In this document: piece after piece, positions 43,506-53,323 of the stretch
Layout of the letters: each line of letters opens with the position of its first letter
How positions within the stretch are numbered: position 1 is the stretch's first letter
Source: an uncultured Muribaculaceae bacterium
GTDB lineage: Bacteria > Bacteroidota > Bacteroidia > Bacteroidales > Muribaculaceae
NCBI GenBank assembly: GCA_934555895.1
Contig: CAKTFH010000001.1
Coordinates: 186,001-250,000, forward strand
DNA length: 64,000 nucleotides
Direction of reading: 5' to 3'
Translations under genes and position numbers: made by a program
The notes under the pieces: model-generated
Seen by the model: only the letters and a program-made list of their open reading frames with translations
Told to the model about the DNA's origin: nothing
The model's database searches: none

Positions 43506-46500
43506 TTATTTGGCTTTTGGAGTATGCGGCACGGGGAGCGTGCGCCCTTCAGGCGCGGGTCGCACCGACGGCTCGACGGAAAGGGTGTCGGCGGGTGCCA
43601 AGGGAACTTCGGGAATCTTGGGCCCGTTGTCTTTCTTGCGGCGCCAGAACGGCCGGAGGAACGAGAGGAATGAATCGAAATCTTTTTTGAGCACTATGCC
43701 CACGCCCTGGGTGGTGAGCGCCGTGCGCAGATAGTAGTTCTGGTCGTTATAGCGGTTATAGGCCTTCAGACGCCACATGCCGGGGCGGTCGAGGAGATAT
43801 TCGAGGTCGAAATCGCCTATAAACTGCGAGGAATTGAGGGCATTGTCGCGGTAGCCGAAGTTGCCGTTGAACAGCAGGCGGTTGTTGAGCAGTCGCGACG
43901 AGAGGGCCACATCGACCTCCACATCGGAGAAGTCGCCGCGGTCTGAGCGGAATGTGGGCGCGATATTCCAGTTCTCCGAAAGGGAGCCGAGGATATTCGA
44001 CAGTTGCGAAGAGATGGTGCTCGAAGCCACCGAAACGAGCTCGTTGCCCTTGGTGGTCGACGCCATGTAATCGGGGGTGTAGAATCGGTTAAGCGCCAGC
44101 AAGTAGATTATCTGGCGATTCATCATGTCGTCGGTGGAGATGATGGAGCGCACCTTGCGGTAGATGTCGGTGGTGAGCGTGGGAAACTCGAGGTCGAATG
44201 CGATGTCGGGCGCCACGAGGTCGCCTGTGACATTCAGCACGGCATGTACCGGCACGTTGGTGCGGTTGAGGTCCTTGTCCTGCAGGAACGACTCGTCGAG
44301 GTCACTGAGGTTGGCGTTGAGGGCATACACGGCCGAGATGTCGAGCGCGGCGTTGTAGGGGTCGCCGCTGAAATTGATGCGGCTGCCGGGCTTGATAGTG
44401 AAATCCTTGATAATGATATCCTGCAGGGTGAAGTTGTAGTTGCCGCGCTCGAGGGTGTAGGTGCCGTGCATGCGGAGGTCGTTGTTGGCCGAACCATAGT
44501 CGAGCCTCAAGTGCCCCGAGCCGTTGGCGCGTATGCGGTCGCCGCCCACGGGGTCCATCACCAGATTGAGTCGCGCGTCGGGTGTGACACGCATCTGCAG
44601 CGAAATGTTGTAGTTCGACGGGGCCTCGTCGGCGAGCGCGGCGGCATTGCTGCGCAGACGGTTCACAAGGTCCATCGAAGTGTCGCGCTCATGGATGGTG
44701 TCGGTGAGCTCGGCCGCTACGGCGTTGCGGTCGCGGAAAGTGAGGAACGAAAGCTCTTCAGCCACTTCCCTGTCGGAGAGCACGAAGGTGAATGTGGAGC
44801 GCGGAGCCGTGGACATGTCGACCGATATGTCGACCACACCTGGATAGCCCTTGACGGCAGCGGAGCCGTTGCCGTATATCTTGCCGTACCACACGGGGTT
44901 GTCGCGCGGCGTGGTGTTGTAGCATAGGAAATCATAGGCGTTGCCGAGGGTGAAGTCGAATCTCGGCTCCTTGAAGAACGAGTGGCGCACCCATCCGTTG
45001 AGGCGGGCAGTGTGCCCCTCGGCGTCGGCCACGGTGATGCCGTCGAGACTGATGAGTCCCGGCCTGAAATGCACCGAATCACGGGCCACCGTATAGGTGG
45101 TATTGGTGAAATTGATACGCATCGAAAGGCTATCGGCCTGCGCGGCGCCCACGAGGTCGATATACTTGAAATTGCCGAAAAGACGCACCTTGCCCGAGGC
45201 GCGGCCCTGCAGATCGGAGCAGAACGCCGACATGAAAGGCTGCAGGAACGAGGCTTTCACACGCTGCACATCGAAGGTGATGTCGAGCGAGTCGGCCATG
45301 GGATAAATAGCGCCATAGATTTTAGAGGGCCGGTGCTCGTCGGTGTCGATGTCGGCGCCGAGCGTGATGGCACGTGTCTCAGGCTCCCACGAGGCCTTCA
45401 CCAAGGCGTCGCCTATCACGGTCTTGTTGTAGCTAATGCCCTTCACACTCAGACCGGGTGTCTGCAGCACAGGCGCTGAGGAAAGGAGCGACGAGGCGGT
45501 AAATGTGCCCGTGGCGTCGCCACCGAGCATCACCTTGTCGATGCCGAGCGATTCGAAGAGGTAGTCGAGCGAAAAATTGCGCATGTCGAGGGTGAGCTGT
45601 TGCCAAGGGTCGGGGTCCACACTGCCGTTGATGCGCACGAACTGATTGGCGCGGTGCACATCGATGCCGTCGACATCGATGTGGTCTTTGCCGAAGATGC
45701 GCACCTTGGCCGGATTCACGGTCCATGTGGAGTCATTGAAAGTGAGCTGACTGCGCTTTATGTCAACTGTCGTGAGCAGGGGGGCGCCCCCATCGGGACG
45801 GCTGAAAGCGGCGTTGATGCCCACCTCACCCTCATAGGCTCGCTCGCGATCTATTTTCCAAGAGATGCTTGTATCGATTCTGTCGTCTATACCCTGTGCC
45901 TGAGCCATAAGGAGCATCGGACCGCCTTTTGTCGGCATGGTTGTGGTGAAGTCGAATGTGGCCTTGGCGTCGGCGCCTCCGGCGAAGATACCGATGGCGG
46001 TATCCTCTATAAGGCGGCTCCCCTGACGCAGATATGGAGCACTGATATTAAGCGCCACATCGCCCTCTGGAGCCGAAAAAGCGCCTGAGATATGCACCGG
46101 ATAAATTATACTCAGCGGCCATCCGAAGAATCTGGCAGGGCGCTCGGTATCTTTCAGAGTGAAGGCATAGGAGAAATCGTTGAGACCTCCATCAGGAGCG
46201 TATACACCTGGGATGCCGGATGCCAGAGCCGGCATAATCGTAGCGAAGACGGAGCGTGCCTCAGAAACGATAGAAGCAAAATTGTAGTTGCCATGCAGCT
46301 CGCCGTCGATGAAGTCGCTGCGAAGTGTAAGCAGCTCCGGTGAACAGTCGAGGCGGAAGCTATGCAGCGTGAGCTCCTCGCCGTCGGGACGCCGCATGCG
46401 CACGCGGCTGAGGTCGGCCGAACCGTCGAGATGCGAAAAGTCAGCGCCTTCAAGAGCTATGTGGGCTTCTCCGCTGAAGTCGACTCCTGCGAGCTTATCT

Positions 46501-48137
46501 GTAAGATTGAGATGCGATGGGATGAACCGGTCGAGGGTGATATCGGCCTCCACAAGGCGTCGCGATGGGTCGAGCGACCATCCGCCACTGAAGTTAAAAG
46601 CCATAAAATCGTTGTCGATGGCAGCATTGCCACGCACCACGCCGTCGGCAAGAGCGGCATGAGCTGTAAGGCCGCTGTAACGCGCTCCACGGAACATGAC
46701 CTCGTTGACCTCAATGTCGGCACTCCCCTCCTCCCTGGAGCCGCGGCGTGTGAGAGATGCCGTGAGGGCTACATCTGCCTGCTGCAGCTGCAGGTCGGGC
46801 AATATTCCGGAGAGGTCGGCATTACCTTTTGTGGACGCAGTGGCCGCAAGGCTGAACAGTTTCGGATCAGACCACATCCCCTTCACGCCGGCTTCGATGC
46901 TTCCCGGGCCCGTATCGAGCGTGAGAGATGCCGAAACATTGTTCTTGTCGAGAGCAGCGTCAATATCGACCGAGGTTTCACCGGCAGCAGCAACAGCCGC
47001 GAGCACACGGGGCGCAAAACGGTTGAGTTTCGCGAGTTCCCGAGCCACTTCTGTGCCCGATGTGCGCAATTGCAGGCCGTGGAGGCGCACATTGCGCTCT
47101 CCCGCATGGAACAAAGACGATGCATGCGCATCTAACGCGAACGTAGTGTGGCCGTCGGCCGAGATATCAGCTGAGAAAGTGAAATCCTCGGTGTTGCCCG
47201 AGGCCTCCAGCGTATTGAAGTTTACTTCCACAGGCCACCCGGCCAACTCGGGCACGAATGCGGCGAAATCGGCGAGGCATACATGGCTGCCGGGAGCGAG
47301 TCCGACCCTGTGCTGCCCGCTTTCAATGGCCTGCCTCAAAGCGGTAATGCCTCCAGGCGTGTCAAGACGCATGTCGAGCAGTTCGATTTCAGATCGCGGA
47401 AGAAGCATCTTCACATTTCTGAGAGCCAAGGCCTGAGATGTCATCTCGCCTGTGGCGGTGAGATTGTCAACCACAAATCCGCTTAACTTTTCCTCGAAGC
47501 CCATGCGCTTGATCTGCACGGCATAGGTGTCGTTGCGCAGACAGGGCAGGCGAAGGTCGGCACGCAGATTGCCCACCTCTATGTGCTTAGGACTGAAAGG
47601 CATGCGCATGCCCGCCTCCACAGAGTCGGGCAGTGTCCCCTCATGATAGCTCACGGCCGACGAGCGAATCATCACCGTGTTGATTTTCAGGTCGAATGCC
47701 GTAGGAGGCTTGTTTTTGTCGCGCGGCTTCAGCGCGTCGATTATCGGCTGGATGTTGAGGGGAGCTCCGGCGCTGTCGCGATGCAGGCGTGCATCCATGC
47801 CGTTGAGCTCCACATAGTCGATGGTCACAGGGTCGTCGGTGAGCAGACTGACGAGCCTCACTCCCGCTCCGAGACGGTGCACGGTTAGAGCCGTGTCGGC
47901 CGGAGCGGTGATTACAGCCACATTGCGAAGCACCACACGATTGAAAGGCACAATGCCAAGCCCTCCTACCTTTACCTCACAGCCTAAAAGCGTAGAAAGT
48001 TCCTGTTCGCATACACGCGCGATGCGGCCCTGAACGCCCGAGAGCGAAAGAGCCACATACAGAATCATGGGTGATGCCACACAAAGCAACAGCAGCGCCA
48101 CCACCAGCGACCGCAATATGCGATAGAGGTTTTTCAC
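43506..48137 (-). CDS. tamB: TamB-like translocation and assembly module protein
   Basis: A protein of about 1543 aa of the AsmA/TamB superfamily, a long bridge-like beta-groove that moves lipids to, or helps assemble proteins in, the outer membrane. One N-terminal transmembrane helix (about 10-32, S-L-V-V-A-L-L-L-L-C-V-A-S-P-M-I-L-Y-V) is followed by repetitive beta-rich sequence. The C-terminal TamB domain (about 1150-1500) contains I-N-F-S-G-D-P-Y-N-A, L-D-I-S-A-V-Y and P-D-I-A-F-D-L-E-F-P. There is no tamA/BamA-like neighbour. GTG 48137 is chosen because it sits just before the helix; an ATG 26 codons upstream (48215) would read through the divergent promoter. A -7 box ends only five bases from this GTG. 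Confidence 0.88.
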   Translation of the reverse strand: MKNLYRILRSLVVALLLLCVASPMILYVALSLSGVQGRIARVCEQELSTLLGCEVKVGGLGIVPFNRVVLRNVAVITAPADTALTVHRLGAGVRLVSLLTDDPVTIDYVELNGMDARLHRDSAGAPLNIQPIIDALKPRDKNKPPTAFDLKINTVMIRSSAVSYHEGTLPDSVEAGMRMPFSPKHIEVGNLRADLRLPCLRNDTYAVQIKRMGFEEKLSGFVVDNLTATGEMTSQALALRNVKMLLPRSEIELLDMRLDTPGGITALRQAIESGQHRVGLAPGSHVCLADFAAFVPELAGWPVEVNFNTLEASGNTEDFTFSADISADGHTTFALDAHASSLFHAGERNVRLHGLQLRTSGTEVARELAKLNRFAPRVLAAVAAAGETSVDIDAALDKNNVSASLTLDTGPGSIEAGVKGMWSDPKLFSLAATASTKGNADLSGILPDLQLQQADVALTASLTRRGSREEGSADIEVNEVMFRGARYSGLTAHAALADGVVRGNAAIDNDFMAFNFSGGWSLDPSRRLVEADITLDRFIPSHLNLTDKLAGVDFSGEAHIALEGADFSHLDGSADLSRVRMRRPDGEELTLHSFRLDCSPELLTLRSDFIDGELHGNYNFASIVSEARSVFATIMPALASGIPGVYAPDGGLNDFSYAFTLKDTERPARFFGWPLSIIYPVHISGAFSAPEGDVALNISAPYLRQGSRLIEDTAIGIFAGGADAKATFDFTTTMPTKGGPMLLMAQAQGIDDRIDTSISWKIDRERAYEGEVGINAAFSRPDGGAPLLTTVDIKRSQLTFNDSTWTVNPAKVRIFGKDHIDVDGIDVHRANQFVRINGSVDPDPWQQLTLDMRNFSLDYLFESLGIDKVMLGGDATGTFTASSLLSSAPVLQTPGLSVKGISYNKTVIGDALVKASWEPETRAITLGADIDTDEHRPSKIYGAIYPMADSLDITFDVQRVKASFLQPFMSAFCSDLQGRASGKVRLFGNFKYIDLVGAAQADSLSMRINFTNTTYTVARDSVHFRPGLISLDGITVADAEGHTARLNGWVRHSFFKEPRFDFTLGNAYDFLCYNTTPRDNPVWYGKIYGNGSAAVKGYPGVVDISVDMSTAPRSTFTFVLSDREVAEELSFLTFRDRNAVAAELTDTIHERDTSMDLVNRLRSNAAALADEAPSNYNISLQMRVTPDARLNLVMDPVGGDRIRANGSGHLRLDYGSANNDLRMHGTYTLERGNYNFTLQDIIIKDFTIKPGSRINFSGDPYNAALDISAVYALNANLSDLDESFLQDKDLNRTNVPVHAVLNVTGDLVAPDIAFDLEFPTLTTDIYRKVRSIISTDDMMNRQIIYLLALNRFYTPDYMASTTKGNELVSVASSTISSQLSNILGSLSENWNIAPTFRSDRGDFSDVEVDVALSSRLLNNRLLFNGNFGYRDNALNSSQFIGDFDLEYLLDRPGMWRLKAYNRYNDQNYYLRTALTTQGVGIVLKKDFDSFLSFLRPFWRRKKDNGPKIPEVPLAPADTLSVEPSVRPAPEGRTLPVPHTPKAK

Positions 48138-48141
48138 AATG

Positions 48142-48149
48142 CGAAGGTA
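48142..48149 (-). promoter_or_regulatory. Probable -7 box of tamB
   Basis: TACCTTCG on the minus strand, one base from consensus and the same as before the DUF3078 gene. It abuts the presumed GTG start, so the mRNA may be leaderless. Confidence 0.4.
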
Positions 48150-48168
48150 GCTATTTTTTCTTTTTTGT

Positions 48169-48199
48169 TTTGCATATACAGAGGGAATATGTAATTTTG
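48169..48199 (+). promoter_or_regulatory. Promoter of the outer-membrane barrel gene
   Basis: TTTG (48169-48172), 19 nt, TAATTTTG (48192-48199), both elements exact. It gives a leader of about 60 nt. Confidence 0.7.
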
Positions 48200-48265
48200 T
48201 TTCGCAGAGCCGCATGTTTTCTCCCCACGGCTACTTTGCAAAAACGTTTCACCATTAATCGAGAT

Positions 48266-48790
48266 ATGAGTTTAAGAGCATGGATATCCGCCGCAGCGAT
48301 GTGTGTGGCGCTTATTTCCGGAGGCCCCGTTGCAAAATCAGCCAACAGCTACAGAGGCGAGAAAACCGTTTCTCTCGGCGTCGGATACCATTCTTTCAAC
48401 CAATCGGCCCTTGCCGAAGTAGGCTTCACATACCGCTTCTCTACATATTTCCGCCTGGCTCCTTCGGTGCAGTATGTGTTCCGCCGCCATAATGAAGATG
48501 CCATGCAGATAAACCTCAATGCCGAAGTGCCGCTTCCAGTTGCGGCCCGTTGCGACATCTACCCACTGGCAGGTCTGTGCTACACGAGCTGGAACCACCA
48601 CGGCACTCTTCTCAATCCCGACAATAATCATGATGTGGGCACCCGTACCTCACGCCTCGGCATCAATGCCGGAGCCGGATTCAACATTCGCTTTCCAGGA
48701 GCGCTCAGGCTCGGCGCAAGCGCAGGCTACACCTTTGTTAAGGGATATCACGGAGCATTCGTGGTGGCGCGTATAGCCTATGCATTCTAA
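48266..48790 (+). CDS. Small outer-membrane beta-barrel protein
   Basis: A 174-aa OmpW/OmpA-like barrel. The signal peptide (about 1-26) ends before S-Y-R-G-E-K-T-V-S-L-G-V-G-Y. Eight or so amphipathic strands alternate with turns (F-R-L-A-P-S-V-Q-Y-V-F, L-R-L-G-A-S-A-G-Y-T-F), and the C-terminus V-A-R-I-A-Y-A-F is a BAM-type signal with a final Phe. The ATG at 48266 puts the signal at the start. The ferritin gene follows after 54 bases without a visible promoter, so they may be cotranscribed. Confidence 0.82.
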   Translation: MSLRAWISAAAMCVALISGGPVAKSANSYRGEKTVSLGVGYHSFNQSALAEVGFTYRFSTYFRLAPSVQYVFRRHNEDAMQINLNAEVPLPVAARCDIYPLAGLCYTSWNHHGTLLNPDNNHDVGTRTSRLGINAGAGFNIRFPGALRLGASAGYTFVKGYHGAFVVARIAYAF

Positions 48791-48844
48791 ATGAAACCGA
48801 CGCATCACTCTGCGCCAAAATCAAATAATAAACCCATATTCAAA

Positions 48845-49366
48845 ATGTTAAACCAGGAAGTTGAAAAAGCGTTAAACGCCCAAATCAATGCCGAGTTCTG
48901 GTCGGCATATTTATACCTCTCGATGTCGATGCACTTCGCCCATGAAGGCTATGCAGGCATTGCAAACTGGTACATGGTACAGTTCAAGGAGGAGCAGGCA
49001 CATGCCACCATCTTCATGAACTACGTGAACTCCCGCGGCGGCAAAGTAGTGCTCGCACCTATCGCCGAAGTAGACTCGGAATGGGAGAACCCGCTGGCAG
49101 CCTTCACTGCCACTCTCGCCCACGAGCAGAAAGTGACGGCGCTCATCAACGCTCTCTATGCCACAGCAACAAATGCTAACGACTATGCCACCCAGAACAT
49201 GCTCCAGTGGTTCATCAACGAGCAGGTTGAGGAGGAGGAGAACGCACGCGACTACATCGACGCCCTCAAGAAAATAGGCGACAACGGCTACGGCCTCTAC
49301 ATGTTCGACAAAGAACTCGCCGCCCGCACCTATGTGACTCCCTCGCCCCTCGCAGGCAAGGAATAA
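48845..49366 (+). CDS. ftnA: Non-haem ferritin
   Basis: A 173-aa ferritin that oxidises and stores iron in a 24-subunit shell. The ferroxidase ligands sit at the same positions as in E. coli FtnA: Glu17, Glu49/Glu50, His53 and Glu94, with Y-x-x-Y near 22-24. The ATG at 48845 is chosen for the conserved M-L-N-Q-E-V-E start; the extra codons before it are leader. A strong terminator follows. Confidence 0.95.
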   Translation: MLNQEVEKALNAQINAEFWSAYLYLSMSMHFAHEGYAGIANWYMVQFKEEQAHATIFMNYVNSRGGKVVLAPIAEVDSEWENPLAAFTATLAHEQKVTALINALYATATNANDYATQNMLQWFINEQVEEEENARDYIDALKKIGDNGYGLYMFDKELAARTYVTPSPLAGKE

Positions 49367-49389
49367 TATCCTGAGTAGATAAGACACAA

Positions 49390-49450
49390 CACCGGCAGCC
49401 ATTTGCTCCACGAAGGGAGAATGGTTGCCGGTGCTTTATTTTGCTTTTTT
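49390..49450 (+). terminator. Intrinsic terminator of ftnA
   Basis: CACCGGCAGCCAT (49390-49402) and ATGGTTGCCGGTG (49420-49432) form a 13-bp stem with one G-U pair. CTTTATTTTGCTTTTTT follows. Confidence 0.85.
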
Positions 49451-49453
49451 TAT

Positions 49454-50263
49454 TCAAATAGAGTCGAGAAGGCCGAATGCATAAGAGCGAGAGGCGTCGA
49501 TGAGGGCGGGCACATGGGCATCGGAATTGACAATCATGGGCACACCGGCCTCCCTCAGGCGCCTGAGATAACGCCCGGCGGGGAATATGCGGCCATGCTC
49601 AGCGTAAGCCTTGGTGTTGATTTCCACCACTACCCCGCTCCGGATTATAGCGTCAATAAAACTGCCGATGATGCTACAGTACCAGGGGGCGTCCTCTATG
49701 CCGGGTTGGAAATGCGAAGCGTTGTGGGCTATCTTGTCGAAATGTCCGAGGATGTCGAAGCCGGCCGAAGCGAGCATGCGCATGCTCTGGGAGTAGAACG
49801 TTTCGACTACATAGCGGATGTCATCGCGGAATTTCAGATGCATGTTGCGGTTGAAGCGCTCGAAACGGCCGTCGATATCGATGTATTCCCCTTCCTGATT
49901 GGGAATGAAATGCACCGAGCCGATGGTGTAGTCAAGGCCAAGCGACCGGAAATAGGGGTGCGACGGGCCCCAATTGTCACCGAGATAGTCCACCTCCATC
50001 CCGGCATAGAAGCGGCACCCGAAAGATCCGTGCTCACGCCTGATGCGCTCCACCTCGGCGAGATATTCGGGCACTTTCGACGCCGCCATGTTGCACGGCG
50101 ACTCGATGGGCACAGGTGAGTGAGGGGTGAAACCATAGTGTGTGAAGCCACGCGCCACAGCCTCGCGGGCGAAAGCCTCCATCTGTGCGCGGCCGTCGCA
50201 AAACTGTGTGTGACTGTGCAGTGTGTACAGGCGACTGTCGCCCAGCTCCTTTATTATATCCAT
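49454..50263 (-). CDS. hisK: PHP-family histidinol-phosphatase
   Basis: A 269-aa PHP metalloenzyme like the Bacillus HisK (HisJ) that removes phosphate from L-histidinol phosphate. Metal-binding motifs: L-H-S-H-T-Q-F-C-D-G (15-24), F-T-P-H-S near 45-49, G-M-E-V-D-Y (91-96), G-S-V-H-F (about 115) and N-S-D-A-H (about 250). This type replaces the HAD-type HisB phosphatase. It lies 9 bases after cstA, outside any his operon, so the substrate could also be another phosphate ester. Confidence 0.87.
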   Translation of the reverse strand: MDIIKELGDSRLYTLHSHTQFCDGRAQMEAFAREAVARGFTHYGFTPHSPVPIESPCNMAASKVPEYLAEVERIRREHGSFGCRFYAGMEVDYLGDNWGPSHPYFRSLGLDYTIGSVHFIPNQEGEYIDIDGRFERFNRNMHLKFRDDIRYVVETFYSQSMRMLASAGFDILGHFDKIAHNASHFQPGIEDAPWYCSIIGSFIDAIIRSGVVVEINTKAYAEHGRIFPAGRYLRRLREAGVPMIVNSDAHVPALIDASRSYAFGLLDSI

Positions 50264-50272
50264 CGTTCAGTA

Positions 50273-51724
50273 TCAGAGTGTTTCGGGTACAGGCCTACGC
50301 GACAGCTGCCAGCGGCAGAACATGGCTGTGAGCAGCGCCGATACGGCGATGCCGGCGCCCACACCAACGGCGTAGGGAAGCGCGAAGCCTTCAGGCCGGG
50401 GAGCCACAAGCAGATAGCTCACCGACACCACAGTCATGAACATGGCCGGAAGCAGCGTGATGTAGAAGAAACGTGAATGACGCGCCAGATACACCGTGCA
50501 TGCCCAGAGGGTGAACACGGCCAGAGTCTGGTTGCTCCACGCGAAATATCGCCACAGGATGTTGAAATCGATGTTCATTATCAGGAAGGTGGCCACAAAG
50601 AGCGGCAGACTCACCACCGCCCTGTGCCACAACTTCTTCTGCGAGAATCCGGTGATGTCGGCCACCATGAGGCGGCAGCTGCGCAGGGCGGTGTCGCCGG
50701 TGGTGATGGGGGCGGCGATCACACCTATCACGGCCAAAAGACCGCCCACCGGTCCGAGCCACGAGATGGAGATTTCATGTATGAGCGAGCTCGGGTTGTG
50801 GCCGGGAACGGCCATATAGGCGTCGAGACCTTCATAGCCGCCGGTGAATGTAATCGTGGCCGAAGCCCAGATGAGCGCCACAATGCCCTCGGCCACCATG
50901 GCGCCGTAGAATACCGGTTTGGCCTGACGCTCGTTCTTGAGGCACCGGGCCATCATGGGTGACTGTGTGGCGTGGAAACCCGAAATGGCGCCGCAGGCTA
51001 TGGAGATGAAGAGCATCGGAAACACAGGATGTGTGCCCCGCAAAGCCTCGGGATAACGGTTGCCGATGCCTCCGGCAAAAGGTTCCGGCATGGTGACATC
51101 GCCGAAAAGCATCACCGCCACCAGTCCCACAGCCATGAACAGAAGCACGGCGGCGAAGAGCGGATAGATGTTGCCTATGAGCTTGTCGATGGGAAACATG
51201 GTGGCCAGCAGATAGTAAATGAATATGACCACGGCCCAGAACGTGGCGTCGAGGCTCTCAGGAGTAAGCGACGCTATCAGACCCGAGGTGGTGACCACAA
51301 AAACGGCTCCCACGAGTATGAGCAGCACTATGGAGAAGACCCTCATGACCTGACGCACACCGCTGCCGAGTTGCACGCCTACTATTTCGGGGAGCGACGC
51401 CCCGTCGGAGCGGAGCGATATCATACCGGAAACGAAATCGTGCACCGCACCGGCGAAGATAGTGCCAAGCACTATCCAGAGAAATGCCGCCGGGCCATAC
51501 ATCACGCCCATTATGGCGCCGAAGATAGGCCCGAGGCCGGCTATGTTGAGAAACTGCACGAGAAACACCTTCCATGCCTTCATGGGCACGAAATCAACCC
51601 CGTCGGGATGTGTCATCGCCGGTGTAGCGCGGTCGGGCTCCACGCCGAATACTTTAGCCGTGAAGGTACCGTAGATAAAGTAGCCCGCTATGAGCGCAGC
51701 GAGCGATACAAGAAATGTAATCAC
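50273..51724 (-). CDS. cstA: CstA-family carbon starvation/peptide transporter
   Basis: A 483-aa integral membrane protein with about 13 hydrophobic segments. N-I-A-G-L-G-P-I-F-G-A-I-M-G, A-G-A-V-H-D-F, and G-F-H-A-T-Q-S-P (family signatures) are present. It is shorter than E. coli CstA (about 700 aa), the normal size in Bacteroidetes. The family takes up pyruvate or peptides during starvation. It lies 51 bases after the TPR/PD40 gene. Confidence 0.92.
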   Translation of the reverse strand: MITFLVSLAALIAGYFIYGTFTAKVFGVEPDRATPAMTHPDGVDFVPMKAWKVFLVQFLNIAGLGPIFGAIMGVMYGPAAFLWIVLGTIFAGAVHDFVSGMISLRSDGASLPEIVGVQLGSGVRQVMRVFSIVLLILVGAVFVVTTSGLIASLTPESLDATFWAVVIFIYYLLATMFPIDKLIGNIYPLFAAVLLFMAVGLVAVMLFGDVTMPEPFAGGIGNRYPEALRGTHPVFPMLFISIACGAISGFHATQSPMMARCLKNERQAKPVFYGAMVAEGIVALIWASATITFTGGYEGLDAYMAVPGHNPSSLIHEISISWLGPVGGLLAVIGVIAAPITTGDTALRSCRLMVADITGFSQKKLWHRAVVSLPLFVATFLIMNIDFNILWRYFAWSNQTLAVFTLWACTVYLARHSRFFYITLLPAMFMTVVSVSYLLVAPRPEGFALPYAVGVGAGIAVSALLTAMFCRWQLSRRPVPETL

Positions 51725-51775
51725 AGGATATTATTTAAGGCAAAGAATACTGATTCGGAGAGGAGAACGAATGCT

Positions 51776-53185
51776 TCACTGGTCGCTCTCGGCTTTCACT
51801 ACCGCGTTGCGGAGCTCGAGGAGGTTGTCGCGGAGCGTAGCCACCTCCTGCTCGAGCTGGGTGATGCTTCCGGCTGTTTCGATGTTGCCTTTCGCATAGC
51901 CCTCGCGAAGCGCTGCCAGACGGCGCTGAGCCTCGGTGAGCTTTGCAAGACCCACCTGACATGCGTGCATGGCCTCCACGGCTTCAGGATTATGGAAATC
52001 CTTATATGTCGTAAGCACTCCACGGCCCGGGATGTATATTTCAAATTGCTTGCGCGAGGCCTTGGCATCGGGCTCGATGGCCTTGATTTTCTCAATCAGG
52101 GCCTTGCGGTCGGTGCCGGGATTCCAGGTGTCGGCTATGGATGTAAGGCGCGCCCTCGCGGCGAGGTCGGGAGCGTCGGGGTCAATGTTGCGGCGCAGCT
52201 CCTGAGGCACAAACACATAAATTGTCACTTTGCCGGGGATGCGGTTGCGGTCGGTGGCCCACCATCCCACACCGGTGAGCTCGTCGATGGCGAGCATATA
52301 GTCGTCGTAGGGCGAGTTGTAGGGCATGCCGAGGTTCTGCGGCTGCAGGAAACCGCTATCGCCACGCCTCGAGATATAGATGTCGAGACCGCCAAGACCA
52401 TCCTCACCGCCGTCGGAAGCATAGTAAAGCGTGATTCCGTCGGGCATGAGGAAGGGATAGTTGGCGTCGGCGCCAAGCGAAAGGTCGGCGCCAAGCGGCG
52501 TGGGCTGCTCCCAGGTGTCGCCGTAGAGAGCCGACGAAGAGAATAGCTGGAATGAGCCGTCGTCCGAAGCTGGAGCCGCCCATATCATCTCACGCTGGCT
52601 CTGAGGCTCATAGACCACGGTAGGGTCGGCTGCGGGAAACGATTCGGGGAGCACGCGGGTGCTGTTAAGCGAGCCGCTTTCGGGCGAAAGACGGTAATGT
52701 GTGAAGAAATCCTCGGCGTCAACCGTGAGTGAATCGATTACCTCGATCTGCTCCACACGGTGCAAAGCATTGTCGACACGGTCGATTTTCTCGGAAACAG
52801 GCTCCGACTCGTCCTCGGCGATGACACGCTTGCGCTTCATGAGGGTTTTCTTGTAGTCCTCGATGAGGGTGCGGGCCTCGTCGATGGCATATCGGTCGGC
52901 GGCCATGGAGGCAAGACCGAGTATGGCATCACGGTTGCCACGGGTACGGGCGATGCCGTAGGCTTCGGTCGCAGCAGCCTCATCACCCACAGCGAGATAA
53001 TAGTCACCCAGCAGTTTTGGGGCTTCGCTCTCCTTTGGCGAAGCTTCGGTGATGTTGCGTAGCATCTCGATAGCGGCGTTCATGTCGCCGTCTTCGGCGA
53101 GACGGCGGGCATCGTCGATGGTCTGAGCCTGTGCCCCCGCGCAGGAGGCCAGAAGAATGAAGGCCGATAGTATGTTGACTTTCAT
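51776..53185 (-). CDS. TPR/PD40 beta-propeller protein without an OmpA domain
   Basis: A 469-aa exported protein. Signal peptide 1-20. TPR-like helices fill about 22-120 (D-D-A-R-R-L-A-E-D-G-D-M-N-A-A-I-E-M-L, then L-L-G-D-Y-Y-L-A-V-G-D). A WD40/PD40-like half propeller lies at about 185-335 with F-P-L/M-P-D-G-I-T-L-Y-Y-A-S-D-G-G, G-G-L-D-I-Y and N-S-P-Y-D-D-Y. C-terminal residues 400-465 form a coiled coil (L-E-Q-E-V-A-T-L-R). The order TPR then PD40 is that of PorE-like T9SS proteins, but the carboxypeptidase-like and OmpA domains are absent. Function unknown. It has its own promoter. Confidence 0.75.
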   Translation of the reverse strand: MKVNILSAFILLASCAGAQAQTIDDARRLAEDGDMNAAIEMLRNITEASPKESEAPKLLGDYYLAVGDEAAATEAYGIARTRGNRDAILGLASMAADRYAIDEARTLIEDYKKTLMKRKRVIAEDESEPVSEKIDRVDNALHRVEQIEVIDSLTVDAEDFFTHYRLSPESGSLNSTRVLPESFPAADPTVVYEPQSQREMIWAAPASDDGSFQLFSSSALYGDTWEQPTPLGADLSLGADANYPFLMPDGITLYYASDGGEDGLGGLDIYISRRGDSGFLQPQNLGMPYNSPYDDYMLAIDELTGVGWWATDRNRIPGKVTIYVFVPQELRRNIDPDAPDLAARARLTSIADTWNPGTDRKALIEKIKAIEPDAKASRKQFEIYIPGRGVLTTYKDFHNPEAVEAMHACQVGLAKLTEAQRRLAALREGYAKGNIETAGSITQLEQEVATLRDNLLELRNAVVKAESDQ

Positions 53186-53279
53186 AAGGGTGTCAGAAGA
53201 AAATTTTCCTTGTAAAATTACACACTATTTCTCAAACGATGAAATTTCCACCTCATTTTCATTCTTTTTCAGAAATGGT

Positions 53280-53287
53280 CAAAGTTA
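53280..53287 (-). promoter_or_regulatory. -7 box of the TPR/PD40-cstA-hisK run
   Basis: TAACTTTG on the minus strand, exact consensus. The leader to the ATG is about 90 nt. A TTTG lies upstream at 53315-53312, but at 24 nt, wider than usual. Confidence 0.55.
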
Positions 53288-53323
53288 AAGGGGCGCTATT
53301 GTCAATTTATGCAAATTGACAGT

